A stretch of 64,000 bases of DNA, taken from positions 124,001 through 188,000 of the forward strand of contig NZ_NWTG01000010.1 of the NCBI RefSeq assembly GCF_002532045.1, in the 5' to 3' direction. Below, piece after piece: positions 30,039 to 39,153 of this stretch. The position numbers and the translations under genes were made by a program. The notes under the pieces were generated by a model that searched no databases, had not been told where the DNA came from, and saw only the letters and a list, made by a program, of their open reading frames with translations. The stretch is from Bradyrhizobium sp. C9. GTDB taxonomy: Bacteria > Pseudomonadota > Alphaproteobacteria > Rhizobiales > Xanthobacteraceae. Numbering within the stretch: the stretch's first letter is position 1; each line of letters begins with the position of its first letter.

Positions 30039-32948
30039 TCAGCCCGCCATCGCCTGCTTGACGGCAGCCGGCTTGAAGCCGTTCCTCAATTCGAGAATCT
30101 TGCCCGCGATCTCTGTCACCGGGACCGGATGACTGAACAGGAAGCCCTGGGCCTCGTTGCAGCCCTCGGCCCGCATGTGGTCCAGCTGCTCGACGGTCTC
30201 GATACCTTCGGCGATCGTGGTCATGCCGAGGCTTCTGCCAAGGCTGATGACGGCGCGCACGATCGATTTCGATCCATGCGTCGCGGTCGCGTCGCGCACG
30301 AAGGATTTGTCGATCTTGAGCTTGTCGAACGGGAAACTGCGCAGGTAGCTCAGCGACGAATAACCGGTGCCGAAATCGTCCAGCGCGATGCGCAGCCCCT
30401 GAGCCTTCAGCTTGTGCAGCGTCGCAAGCGTCTCGCTGCTGTTCGCCAGGAAGACGGACTCGGTGATTTCGAGCTCCAGGCGACGCGGCGACAATTTTGA
30501 CGCCGCGAGCGCGTTGACGACGACATCGATGAAGTCGGGATCGCGAAACTGGACCGCGGAGACGTTGACCGCGAGCTTCATCTCGCTGGGCCAGCTGACG
30601 GCCTGCTCGCAGGCGCGATTGAGCACCCATTCCCCCAACGGGCCGATCAGGCCGATTTCTTCCGCGATCGGGATGAACTGGTCCGGCGCCACCAGCCCAC
30701 GCTTCGGGTGATGCCAGCGCAGCAGCGCCTCGAAGCCGCAGATGCGGTCGAGATGGAGATCGTAAAGCGGCTGGTAGTACAGCGAGAACTCGTCCTTGGG
30801 CATCGCCTCGCGGAGATCGAGCTCGATCGCCCGGCGCCGCTGCAGGCTGGCGTCCATCGCGGGCTCGAAGAAGCGCCAGGTGCCCCGGCCTTCCATCTTG
30901 GCGCGGTACAGGGCGACATCGGCGTTCTTGAGCAGCTTCTCGCCGGTGGTGCCGTCGACCGGCGACATCGAGATGCCCACGCTGCATCCGACCACGACGC
31001 GATGCCCGTTCAGCTCGTACGGGGCGCCGACGCATTCCACGATGCGGCGGGCGAGGCGTTCGGCCTCCTCCCCGCCCTGCACGCCGCACTGGATGACCGC
31101 GAACTCGTCGCCGCCCAGACGCGCGACGGTATCGACCTCGCGGACGCAGGCGTTGAGCCGGTCCGCGACCGCACACAGCAGTTCGTCGCCGACCGGATGC
31201 CCGAGCGTATCGTTGACCTGCTTGAAATTATCGAGATCGAGGCAGAACACCGCGAAGCCGGATCCGCGGCCGACCTGAGCGACCGCCAGCTCGATCCGTT
31301 CTGCCAGCAACGTCCGGTTCGGCAGCCTGGTCAGGGCATCGTGCCGGGCCATGAACGCGATCTGCGACTCGGCCCGCTGCTGTTCGGTGACATCCTCGCA
31401 GGTGACGAGCCAGCCGCCGTCGGATGTCGGCCGCTGCGCGATGGCGATGATCCGTCCATCGCTGAGATGCTGCAGATAGTTGCCCTCGTGCTGGGCCATC
31501 GATCGCTCGCGTTCCGCCAGCAAGTCGGCAACGCTCCGCTCACCGTGACTGCCGGCGGCGACACTGAGGCCGAGCACGTCCTCCATGGTCATTCCGGGAA
31601 CGACGAGCTCCGGCGAAATATCGAAGATCTCGCAGAACCGGCGGTTGGCGACCTGCAGCCGCGCCTCGCTGTTGTACAGGCACAGCCCTTGCGACATGTG
31701 CGTGAGCGCCGCGTCGAGCCGCAGGTTGGTTTCATGCAGCTCCGCCTTCTGCTGCTTCAATGCGGAGATGTCGCTGTAGACGAGAACGACGCCGCCTTCC
31801 TGCGTCTCGCTGCGGCTGACCCGCAGCCAGCGCCCGTCGGAAAGCTGCGCCTCGCTCGCGAAGCCATCGAAGTCAGCGTCGACCGGCGCCAGGCTGGGCG
31901 CATCGAGCCGATCCGACTGCAGGAGTTGCGGCGAAAGGCGGATGAATTCGCTTGCCCGCGAGTTGGCCAGCGCGATCTGGCCGTCCGCATCGAGCAGCAC
32001 GACGCCTTCGCGCGACGTTTCGAGCGCATCGGAAAGCCGCGCCTGCGCGGAGCGGCGTTGCGACACCTCCTGATCGACCATCCGCCTGATGTTGTCGCGC
32101 ATGGTTTCCATGGCGGTCAGCAGCGTGCCGAGTTCGTCGGTGCCGCCCTTGGGCACGGTCGCGTCGAGGTCGCCGCCGGCGATGCTCCGCGCGGCCCGCG
32201 ATGCAATGGCGACAGGCCCGATGATCCGACGCGCCAGCAACCACGAGAACAGCGCCGACAGGAACAGCGCGACGGTCAGCCCGGCGACGTTGAGCTGCAG
32301 ATCCCGCTTGATGGTCGAGAGCGCCTTTTGCCGGAACAGAAAGCCGTCACCGGCCGTATAGTTGACCAGGAGCTCGACCTGCTGGCTGACGATCTTGGAG
32401 TAGCGGTCGATATCGCCGACCGTCGTTCCCGATGCATGCGGATCTGCCGCCGAATTTCCCTCGACCGACGATCCGATTGCACGGCGATGCAGCGCCATCC
32501 AGGCGTCGGCGGCTTCCTGAACCTTTGCCGCGGCTTGCGCGGCGCGCGAGGACTGCGAACGATCGGCGGCGATCGTCAGGTCTTCCGAAAGCGTCTTGGC
32601 GAGCTTTTCAATCTGGCTGTCGAGGCTGGCACGAATTTCCGAATCCGTGGTGAGCAGACGCTGTGACGACGCAACCCGCATCGAGGCGAAGTCCGCACCG
32701 GCCGCGCGGGCGTAATTGATCGACATCAGGGATTCGTCGAACGTCTTGGCCACCAGATCGCCGGCATGGCGGATACCCAGGATCGAGTATCCGCCGAGCG
32801 CGACGGCAACGGCGCTCATCGCGAGGCAGAAAATCAGAATCTGGGTGCGGATCGAACCCGTGGTCAGGGCAAGACGCGGCAGGCCGCCGGTTGCGAGCCG
32901 GAAGGCTGCACCGATCTTTACCTTGAGGTTGCCCAATAGGCTATCCAT
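30039..32948 (-). CDS. Membrane PAS-GGDEF-EAL cyclic-di-GMP signalling protein
   Basis: A 969-residue inner-membrane protein. TM1 is at ~35-57 and TM2 at ~222-241, enclosing a periplasmic helical sensor. HAMP (~242-295), then two PAS-type regions (~310-400 and ~415-530), GGDEF with intact LGGDEF (~611-616) and EAL with EALLRW (~739). EAL catalytic positions appear intact (VNVSAVQF, LEITES, DDFGTGYSS, KIDKSF, AEGIET), so phosphodiesterase activity is likely; the cyclase site also looks intact, making it a possible bifunctional enzyme. It is monocistronic and divergent from the cupredoxin gene. Confidence 0.95.
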   Translation of the reverse strand: MDSLLGNLKVKIGAAFRLATGGLPRLALTTGSIRTQILIFCLAMSAVAVALGGYSILGIRHAGDLVAKTFDESLMSINYARAAGADFASMRVASSQRLLTTDSEIRASLDSQIEKLAKTLSEDLTIAADRSQSSRAAQAAAKVQEAADAWMALHRRAIGSSVEGNSAADPHASGTTVGDIDRYSKIVSQQVELLVNYTAGDGFLFRQKALSTIKRDLQLNVAGLTVALFLSALFSWLLARRIIGPVAIASRAARSIAGGDLDATVPKGGTDELGTLLTAMETMRDNIRRMVDQEVSQRRSAQARLSDALETSREGVVLLDADGQIALANSRASEFIRLSPQLLQSDRLDAPSLAPVDADFDGFASEAQLSDGRWLRVSRSETQEGGVVLVYSDISALKQQKAELHETNLRLDAALTHMSQGLCLYNSEARLQVANRRFCEIFDISPELVVPGMTMEDVLGLSVAAGSHGERSVADLLAERERSMAQHEGNYLQHLSDGRIIAIAQRPTSDGGWLVTCEDVTEQQRAESQIAFMARHDALTRLPNRTLLAERIELAVAQVGRGSGFAVFCLDLDNFKQVNDTLGHPVGDELLCAVADRLNACVREVDTVARLGGDEFAVIQCGVQGGEEAERLARRIVECVGAPYELNGHRVVVGCSVGISMSPVDGTTGEKLLKNADVALYRAKMEGRGTWRFFEPAMDASLQRRRAIELDLREAMPKDEFSLYYQPLYDLHLDRICGFEALLRWHHPKRGLVAPDQFIPIAEEIGLIGPLGEWVLNRACEQAVSWPSEMKLAVNVSAVQFRDPDFIDVVVNALAASKLSPRRLELEITESVFLANSSETLATLHKLKAQGLRIALDDFGTGYSSLSYLRSFPFDKLKIDKSFVRDATATHGSKSIVRAVISLGRSLGMTTIAEGIETVEQLDHMRAEGCNEAQGFLFSHPVPVTEIAGKILELRNGFKPAAVKQAMAG

Positions 32949-33162
32949 ACCCGCGTTTCGCCGTAGTGCTCGATGTTCAAGCTACGCAGAAACGCGCAGC
33001 GCTTGCGGAAAAATGACTGTCTGCTCAAAATTGCTTTAGTAGTGACTGCAACTCATGCTGAAATCGTTAAGATCAGCTGGCGATAATCACCCTTACAGGT
33101 AATCCGGGACGCATCATTTGCACGCTCAAGTAGCCGGTGTTGGAATTCCAGGCGGGGGTCTC

Positions 33163-33528
33163 ATGCAGTCAGGCTTGTTGCGCATTCTGCGCCTCGGCCG
33201 GTCCGGCCGCGTGCCTTTGGTGGCCGCGATTGTCATCGGAGCGCTAGCCGGCGCCGCTCTGGGGGCGGCGCCCTACGTCATTTCGCAGAAGGATCGCGAA
33301 TTCAAGCCCGCAGAAATCTCGATCAAGCGCGGCGAGATTTTACGATTCATTAACGATGACGGCGAGCTGCTTCATCACGCTTATTTGAGCAGCGATACGT
33401 TCAGTTTCGACTCGGGAGACCAGCAGCCGGGCAGCAAGTTCGACGTCACCTTTTCGGTGCCCGGCGACTACACCGTGTTGTGTGGCATTCATCCGAAGAT
33501 GAAGCTTGCCGTCCACGTCGCCAAATAG
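33163..33528 (+). CDS. Exported cupredoxin (plastocyanin-like type-1 copper protein)
   Basis: A 121-residue protein with a basic N-terminus and a hydrophobic signal or anchor (VPLVAAIVIGALAGAALGAA), then a cupredoxin domain. Type-1 copper ligands are visible: His in DGELLHHAYLSS, and Cys, His and Met in VLCGIHPKMKL. It probably carries electrons in the periplasm or binds copper. GGGGG precedes the ATG at 33163. The nearby multi-pass protein and di-heme peroxidase suggest a redox locus, although they are on the opposite strand. Confidence 0.87.
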   Translation: MQSGLLRILRLGRSGRVPLVAAIVIGALAGAALGAAPYVISQKDREFKPAEISIKRGEILRFINDDGELLHHAYLSSDTFSFDSGDQQPGSKFDVTFSVPGDYTVLCGIHPKMKLAVHVAK

Positions 33529-33549
33529 TCCCCCACAGACATCAACGAT

Positions 33550-34605
33550 CTACAGGACCGAGGTCTTGAAGATCGCGGCGTGGCCGAAATAATAGACGAA
33601 CAGCGTCAGCGTCAGCGCGGCACAGAGCGCGACCGGAGCAAGCCATGCCGCGCGACGATCGCGCGGCAGCACCTTGTTGTCGGCGAGAATCGCAAACAGC
33701 ACGGCGATGATCGCCGAGTGCCCGATGGTGTCGATCTTGCCGAATTCGAAGCACGCGCTGATGAACATCCCCGCCAGCACGGTGGCGGCGCAGCGCCGGA
33801 TCAACGGCGTCCAGATCAGGGCAAAGGCGAGCGTGAACTCCACCATGCCGGCGGCGCGCATGTAGAACTCATTGTCGAAGCCGAGGGTCATCCCGGCATG
33901 CTCGATCAGCAGCGGGAAGCTCCATTCAGGATAGGCCCATTTTTCGATCGAGGCCCACATCAGCGTCACCGCCGCCGCGTACCGCATCACGTCGATCGGC
34001 CGGATTCCAAACAGATCCTTGTTCAGCCCGATCAGTGCAAAATAGGCCGCAACGCCTAGAAAAATCGGGTAGTCGGCGAGATGGAAGACGCCGTAGTCGC
34101 GGACGCCGATCCCGAACAGGATCGCCATCCCCACGGCCGACAGCGGCAGCGTGCGTCGTGACAGCATGCCGGCGGCGATGGCGAGTTGCAACGCACCCAC
34201 CAGCGGTGACGACGTCTTCAACTCGGGCGTCAGCAGGATCCCGCCGACGGCCCAGATCGAGATGAAGAAGAACGCGCAGACTGCGCGCATCATCAGTTCG
34301 GTGTGCAGCCGAAGTCCTTCGGTAATGCGGTCCAGCACACGAATGGTCGCATCGCCGAGCGACGTCGGCTCGATCAGGCAGCCCGCAAACAGCCAGAAGA
34401 CGGCGACGCCGAGCAGCAGTTCAAAATCGAGGCAAAGGACATTCTCGAGTCCGCGCGGCTGACCGGCGACATCGTAAGCGCAAAACCATTTGACATGTGC
34501 CTCGGCACTGCGCGCGGCTGTGACGCAAAACAAAACCGCTGCAAGGCACGTGGCGAAAAAGGAGCGCACAGCCGACGCGGCATCTCGCTCCCGCCCACTA
34601 AACAT
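33550..34605 (-). CDS. Multi-pass membrane protein of unknown function
   Basis: A 351-residue protein with about eight to nine hydrophobic segments. The region after the first helix has AEAHVKWFCAYDVAGQP, facing the periplasm and containing His and Cys. No family is named with certainty; parts resemble DoxX-type membrane proteins (YAAAVTLMWASIEKWAYPEW). ATG 34605 (MFSGRERD) is preferred to the open upstream frame. It is convergent with the cupredoxin gene, the two stops being 22 nt apart. Confidence 0.7.
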   Translation of the reverse strand: MFSGRERDAASAVRSFFATCLAAVLFCVTAARSAEAHVKWFCAYDVAGQPRGLENVLCLDFELLLGVAVFWLFAGCLIEPTSLGDATIRVLDRITEGLRLHTELMMRAVCAFFFISIWAVGGILLTPELKTSSPLVGALQLAIAAGMLSRRTLPLSAVGMAILFGIGVRDYGVFHLADYPIFLGVAAYFALIGLNKDLFGIRPIDVMRYAAAVTLMWASIEKWAYPEWSFPLLIEHAGMTLGFDNEFYMRAAGMVEFTLAFALIWTPLIRRCAATVLAGMFISACFEFGKIDTIGHSAIIAVLFAILADNKVLPRDRRAAWLAPVALCAALTLTLFVYYFGHAAIFKTSVL

Positions 34606-34865
34606 TGAACTAACCGCCCACACACAGATACGCTTAAGGACTTGCACGCTTAAGGACTTGTTTAACTTATATCAAATTTTACGCTTTGCGCCTGCCTCCG
34701 ACATCCGCTGGTTGCATTGTGGTTAATTGCGGCAGGCAGGCCCCACCCCGTCCCTCAGTGCATCTTTTCCGGCCGGTTCCATCGAATTTTAGCCAATTCC
34801 GGCACGGGGGCTCAATTCAACTGTCGTAGTGAAACCCGGACAAATCGGATCGGGAGGCCGGTTAA

Positions 34866-35027
34866 ATGTTCGGAGTGCTGAGCGTCGTGAGTATCGGGGT
34901 GGGGTCAGCCCTCGCCTACGTGACAAAATCGTCCCCGTCGCGCACGGCGGCCCTCGAGACCTGCGCCGGCGCGCTTCTGGTCGTCGGGCTCGGCCTGCTA
35001 GGGGCCGCGCTGCCGCACCTCGCCTGA
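34866..35027 (+). CDS. Small hydrophobic protein (53 residues)
   Basis: Two hydrophobic stretches (FGVLSVVSIGVGSALAYV and CAGALLVVGLGLLGAALP) are separated by a short polar KSSPSRTAALET, a plain two-helix membrane protein. GGGAGG lies about 9 nt before the ATG. No homologue is recalled. It is convergent with the di-heme peroxidase gene. Confidence 0.55.
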   Translation: MFGVLSVVSIGVGSALAYVTKSSPSRTAALETCAGALLVVGLGLLGAALPHLA

Positions 35028-35057
35028 CGAACCCCCGTTCAACGCCCCCTGTTGCGC

Positions 35058-36086
35058 TCAGCGCGGCAGTTTAGGGATCCCCACCACCGGTGGGGCCGTG
35101 GCGGTGAGGGTTTGCAGGAAGGCGATGAGGTCCTTCTTCTCGCCAGCCGTCAGAGACAATGGCTTGATGTCGGGCGACCGGCTCGGCCGCTCGATCCCGC
35201 CCTTGTTGTAGAGCTCGATGACATCTTCCAGCGTTGCGACCGATCCGTCGTGCATATAGGGCGCACGGCGCGCGACATCGCGCAATGTCGGGGTCTTGAA
35301 CGCATATTTCAGCTTCGCCGAGGTCGGAAAGTAACGTCCGCGCCCGATGTCGTGGCCTTTGGCGGTGCCGATATCCTGGAAGGACCCGTCGGAGAAGGAC
35401 GGGCCGCTGTGGCAGGACGAACAGCGTCCCTTGCCGTTGAAGAGCTCAAAGCCGCGCTGGGCTGATGCGCCGATCGCGCTTTCGTCGCCCTTGATCCAGC
35501 GGTCGAACGGGGCTTCGCCCGCAACGATGGAGCGCTCGAACGTCGCCAGCGACTGCTCGATCCTCGGCCGCGTGATCGCGCCGTCGCCGAACGCGTGGGT
35601 GAACGCATCGACATAGCCGGGGATCGCCGCGAGGCGGGCAATCAATTCCGGTTCGGTCATGTTCAGGTTCATCGGGCTCAGGATCGGCCCGAACGCAACG
35701 GATTCGAGATCCCTGAACTTGCCGTCCCATCCAAGGGGCTCGAAGAACGCCACGTCGATCAGCGTCGGCGAGCGGATCGGCAGGCCTTTCGGGTCCTCAC
35801 CGATGGCGCGCGGCAGGCCGTCGGCCCATGACAGGCTTGGCTTGTGGCAGCTCGCGCAGGAATGCGTCTTGGACCGCGACAGCAGCGGATCGAAGAACAG
35901 CATCTGCCCAAGGGCCGATTTCGCCTCCGAATAGGGATTGCTGCTCGGAAACGGAACAATTTCGGGCCGGCGATAGCTGGCACGGATCGTCGCAGGGTCG
36001 CGGGGCGCCGTCGCCGGGGTCAAGGCAAGCGACAGCCCGACAGGCAAAACTGCCGCGAGCAAGGTCAGGCTGACCCAAAGCCTCAT
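35058..36086 (-). CDS. Di-heme cytochrome c peroxidase / MauG-family protein
   Basis: A 342-residue periplasmic protein with a signal peptide (residues ~1-22) and two c-type heme sites, CASCH (77-81) and CSSCH (222-226). The MauG/CCP hallmarks GQMLFFDPLLS, WDGKF and TPTLRDVARRAPYMHDGS are present. It either reduces hydrogen peroxide or, as in MauG, oxidises a partner protein. ATG 36086 is used with GAGG 6 nt upstream. The nearest partner candidate is the cupredoxin at 33163, about 1.5 kb away. Confidence 0.92.
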   Translation of the reverse strand: MRLWVSLTLLAAVLPVGLSLALTPATAPRDPATIRASYRRPEIVPFPSSNPYSEAKSALGQMLFFDPLLSRSKTHSCASCHKPSLSWADGLPRAIGEDPKGLPIRSPTLIDVAFFEPLGWDGKFRDLESVAFGPILSPMNLNMTEPELIARLAAIPGYVDAFTHAFGDGAITRPRIEQSLATFERSIVAGEAPFDRWIKGDESAIGASAQRGFELFNGKGRCSSCHSGPSFSDGSFQDIGTAKGHDIGRGRYFPTSAKLKYAFKTPTLRDVARRAPYMHDGSVATLEDVIELYNKGGIERPSRSPDIKPLSLTAGEKKDLIAFLQTLTATAPPVVGIPKLPR

Positions 36087-36272
36087 CGGGGTCCTCAGAC
36101 GGTATCCTGCTCGGTATATGCCCAAGCATGTTCAACGAAGTTTTAACGCTCGGTTGCGGGCTATTACGGATGCCGGATTTCGACACAGACGATGTGAGCG
36201 TCGTCCGGCGCGCCTTATTTCGATCAATCCGCGCAATAACGTAGCCACTCAACCTGAGGCGGCTGCGGCGCT

Positions 36273-37949
36273 CTACTTCTTCGCCGGCCGGAGCGGCGCG
36301 GAGAGCTGCTCGGTGCGGTCGCGCTCGGTCATGTCGACCACGGTGTCCATCGGCGCGGTGAGCTCATAGACGTAGGAGACGTCGGTGAAGTAGCGCTTCG
36401 CGGTGCCGCCGAGCGCCTCTGGTGCGACGCGGTCGAGCAGGATCAGGCCGAAATCGCTATCGGCGCGCCGCGTCGCCTGGCTGGTGTTGAACTCCTCCCA
36501 GCGGAAATGGAACACCGCGTCCGCATCCTCGCCGGCGACCTCCCAGTTCGCGACGATGTGCGGATGCTTGCCGACCAGCGACAGCCCTTCGTCGGAATGC
36601 GAAGCGAGCTCAAAGAACAGCAGCGACAGCGATTGCGCGGCGCGGGCGCTGACGGTGATGTCGGGACCGTTCACCGCGATCCGGTCGGCATGCGGAATCG
36701 CGCGCGATTCGAACAGGCCCTTCAGCTTGACGCCCTGCCACTGGCTCTCGCTGAGCAGCGTGACGACATTCGACATCGCGTGGATGCGCCCGATCAACAG
36801 TTCGCGCGCGACATCCATGTCGGCGCCGTGCCGCAGCGTGCGGGTCACGATCGACTGGATCACCGCAAGGATGTTCTTGACCCGATGGTTGAGCTCGTCG
36901 ATCACAGCGGTAAGCCGGCGCTCGAAGCCGATCCGGACCTCGATCTCGCGGCTGAGGCGAAGGTTGTTGTAGGCGACATAGCCGAACAGGCCGCAGACGA
37001 TGCCGGTCAGCGCGAGGCCGATCGCAGCGACGATGGTCGCGGTCTGCTGCGCACGCACCGTGGCGTTGCTCTTGGCATAATAATCGAGCGACCAGTCCCT
37101 GCCGCCGAACGTCACCGTGCGCACCATCGACGGCAGCGGGCCGTCCTGGCGCACCGCGCGCGAGGTGACGATGCCCTGCTCGTTGGCGGTGAACTCGTCA
37201 TTGGAATCGCGCGGGTCCTTCAACGCCACCGCGAACAGCGAGGAATCGTCGTTGGTCAGCATCAGCGACGACAGCTCGTACGAAAAGGTGATGAAGCCGG
37301 CCGGCTCGGACCCACCCTCCTGGAACACCGGCGCGGCGAGCACGACCCCGACCGGGCCGTTCTGCCGCAGCAGCGGCACCGGGTCCGAGGCCACCGGCTT
37401 GGCGTTCTCCATTGCCCGCGCCAGCATCGGACCGACCACCGAGTGACGATCGAAGGCGCGGCCCGGGATGCTCAGGGTCTCCGGATTGCGCGGCTCGACG
37501 TCCATCAGCACGTTGATCGGCTTGTCCAGCGCCTTGATGTCGAGGGCCTGGTCGTCGAAATCGCGGATCGAGGGATTGGTGAAGCCGGCAGCCTTCAGCT
37601 CCGCCTCGGCGGCCGTCAGCTCGTTCGGCTTGAGCCGCGCGATCCAGGCGGCGACGACGAAGTCGGTCTTGAAGGCGTAGATCGCCGAGCGCAGCGGCTG
37701 CAGCATGTTGGCCTTTACCATCGAGGGCGTCCGGAACAGCCCCGAGGCCACCCGCGCCAGCAGCTCGCGCTCGGTCAGGCGGTCCTGCACCAGGCTGGCA
37801 TGGACGTCGATCGCCCGCGCCAGCGCGATACCGTCGATCGCGAGCTCCTGATCGTGCACCCGATAGGCGGCAAGACCGGAGAGCAGAACTCCGATCAGCG
37901 CAATCAATGCAACGATGAAGCCCAGTCGAACCACACGCTTACTCGGCAA
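36273..37949 (-). CDS. HWE-type sensor histidine kinase with CHASE sensor and degenerate N-box
   Basis: A 558-residue inner-membrane protein. TM1 (residues ~9-28) and TM2 (~305-328) enclose a periplasmic CHASE-type domain. The cytoplasmic part has the HWE/HisKA_2 phosphoacceptor ELNHRVKNILAVIQSIVTRT with His355, the WEE element (FRWEEF), and a final GLILLDRVAPEALGGTAKR. The ATP-binding N-box, normally HELATNAxKYGAL in this family, reads FELASHSDEGLSL, so the Mg-ATP-binding Asn and Lys are missing. It may be catalytically impaired or a pseudokinase. HWE kinases often feed PhyR in this lineage. Confidence 0.88.
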   Translation of the reverse strand: MPSKRVVRLGFIVALIALIGVLLSGLAAYRVHDQELAIDGIALARAIDVHASLVQDRLTERELLARVASGLFRTPSMVKANMLQPLRSAIYAFKTDFVVAAWIARLKPNELTAAEAELKAAGFTNPSIRDFDDQALDIKALDKPINVLMDVEPRNPETLSIPGRAFDRHSVVGPMLARAMENAKPVASDPVPLLRQNGPVGVVLAAPVFQEGGSEPAGFITFSYELSSLMLTNDDSSLFAVALKDPRDSNDEFTANEQGIVTSRAVRQDGPLPSMVRTVTFGGRDWSLDYYAKSNATVRAQQTATIVAAIGLALTGIVCGLFGYVAYNNLRLSREIEVRIGFERRLTAVIDELNHRVKNILAVIQSIVTRTLRHGADMDVARELLIGRIHAMSNVVTLLSESQWQGVKLKGLFESRAIPHADRIAVNGPDITVSARAAQSLSLLFFELASHSDEGLSLVGKHPHIVANWEVAGEDADAVFHFRWEEFNTSQATRRADSDFGLILLDRVAPEALGGTAKRYFTDVSYVYELTAPMDTVVDMTERDRTEQLSAPLRPAKK

Positions 37950-38327
37950 TCAGGGGGTGGCGAAAGGGGACGGTAGGCATCTGGCTTCTGCGGGGGCGGC
38001 GACAAATCCGGGTGCGATGAACGCCAGCCGCAAAGGAATATGGAATAGCGATCATCGGTACGCAACAGGAGCCGGTCGGCAACATTAACGACGACGCCAC
38101 CCGGCGGTCTTTGGCGGCGCCAAAGGTTGCTAATCGTCAAAGTTGGAAATTGTTCCGGCGATTGCGCAGCTTTTTTGCGGCAGGGTGCGCCGGACCACTG
38201 ACCGTCATCCTGAGGAGCGCGTAGCGCGTCTCGAAGGATGAACGGCCCGGCTGGTGGCCGTCGCCCCTTCGAGGCTCGCTACGCTCGCACCTCAGGGTGA
38301 CGGGACCGGTGCCACAATGATTAACGA
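37950..38327. other. Intergenic region upstream of the histidine kinase, with one repeat
   Basis: No gene with good start, ribosome-binding site and codon use is seen. The region carries the kinase promoter and a dispersed palindromic element at 38200-38302. Confidence 0.6.
38200..38302. repeat. Dispersed palindromic element downstream of ureG
   Basis: Arms GTCATCCTGAGG / CCTCAGGGTGAC with inner arms AGCGCGTAGCGCGTC / CTCGCTACGCTCGCA and TCGAAGGATG / CCCCTTCGAGG. The design is the common rhizobial intergenic repeat. It lies between the ureG stop and the kinase start and may form the 3' end of the urease transcript. Confidence 0.7.
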
Positions 38328-38978
38328 CTAGCCCGCCTTCGTACCCGCCTTGCCCGGGCCTTGCGACCGAAGGCCGCCCTTGGTCTCGATGAAGCTGATG
38401 ATGCGGTCGAGGCCGTCGCTCTTCTTCAGATTGGTCATCACGAAGGGCCGCTCGCCGCGCATCCGCCTGGCGTCGGTGTCCATCTTCTCAAGCGACGCAC
38501 CGACATGGGGCGCGAGGTCGATCTTGTTGATCACCAGAAGGTCGGACCGCGTGATGCCGGGACCGCCCTTGGAGGGGATCTTGTCGCCGGCGGCGACGTC
38601 GATGACGTAGATCGTGAGGTCAGCCAATTCCGGCGAGAAGGTCGCCGCCAGATTGTCGCCGCCGGATTCGATCAGCACCAGATCGAGATCGGGGAATTTC
38701 GCCCGCATGTCGGCGACCGCGGCGAGGTTCATCGAGGCGTCCTCGCGGATCGCGGTATGCGGACAGCCGCCGGTCTCGACGCCGGCGATGCGATCCGCCG
38801 TCAGCGAGCCCGAGCGCACCAGAAACTCGGCGTCCCATTTGGTGTAGATGTCGTTGGTGATCGCCGCGATGTCGTAGCGCTCGCGCATCGACTTGCAGAG
38901 CAGATCCATCAGCGCGGTCTTGCCGGAGCCGACCGGACCGCCGACGCCGACGCGCAACGGGCCATGAGAGGTTGCCAT
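38328..38978 (-). CDS. ureG: Urease accessory GTPase UreG
   Basis: A 216-residue SIMIBI GTPase that drives nickel insertion into urease. P-loop GGPVGSGKT is near residues 12-20; the metal-binding CPH motif (GVETGGCPHTAIREDAS) and ESGGDNLAATFSPEL are present, as is NKIDL (G4). The usual TNDIYTKEDAEFL reads TNDIYTKWDAEFL, a minor change. ATG 38978 is used; a longer in-frame start at 39023 runs into a repeat. It is the last gene of the urease cluster. Confidence 0.97.
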   Translation of the reverse strand: MATSHGPLRVGVGGPVGSGKTALMDLLCKSMRERYDIAAITNDIYTKWDAEFLVRSGSLTADRIAGVETGGCPHTAIREDASMNLAAVADMRAKFPDLDLVLIESGGDNLAATFSPELADLTIYVIDVAAGDKIPSKGGPGITRSDLLVINKIDLAPHVGASLEKMDTDARRMRGERPFVMTNLKKSDGLDRIISFIETKGGLRSQGPGKAGTKAG

Positions 38979-38992
38979 ATCAATCCATCCAT

Positions 38993-39133
38993 CGTCGTCC
39001 CGGCCTAGTGCGCAATTGCGCACGGGGGCCGGGACCCATTACCACCGAATTCAATTGCTGCGCGAAGCTGGGGCCGCAGACTTGCATAACCACGAAGGCC
39101 TGTGGTTATGGGTCCCGGCCTTCGCCGGGACAA
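38993..39133. repeat. Palindromic repeats between ureG and ureF
   Basis: Two units with GTCGTCCCGGC / GCCGGGACCCATTACC (38993-39050) and ATGGGTCCCGGCCTTCGCCGGGAC (39110-39133). They share the GGGACCCAT pattern with the element at 16451-16571. They separate ureF from ureG by 175 nt in an otherwise compact cluster. Confidence 0.65.
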
Positions 39134-39153
39134 CATGTGGGGAAAGCTGCCCA

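Noticed and set aside
30708..32666. 652-codon plus-strand frame opposite the GGDEF-EAL gene
   Set aside because: Antisense shadow; no membrane, motif or start support.
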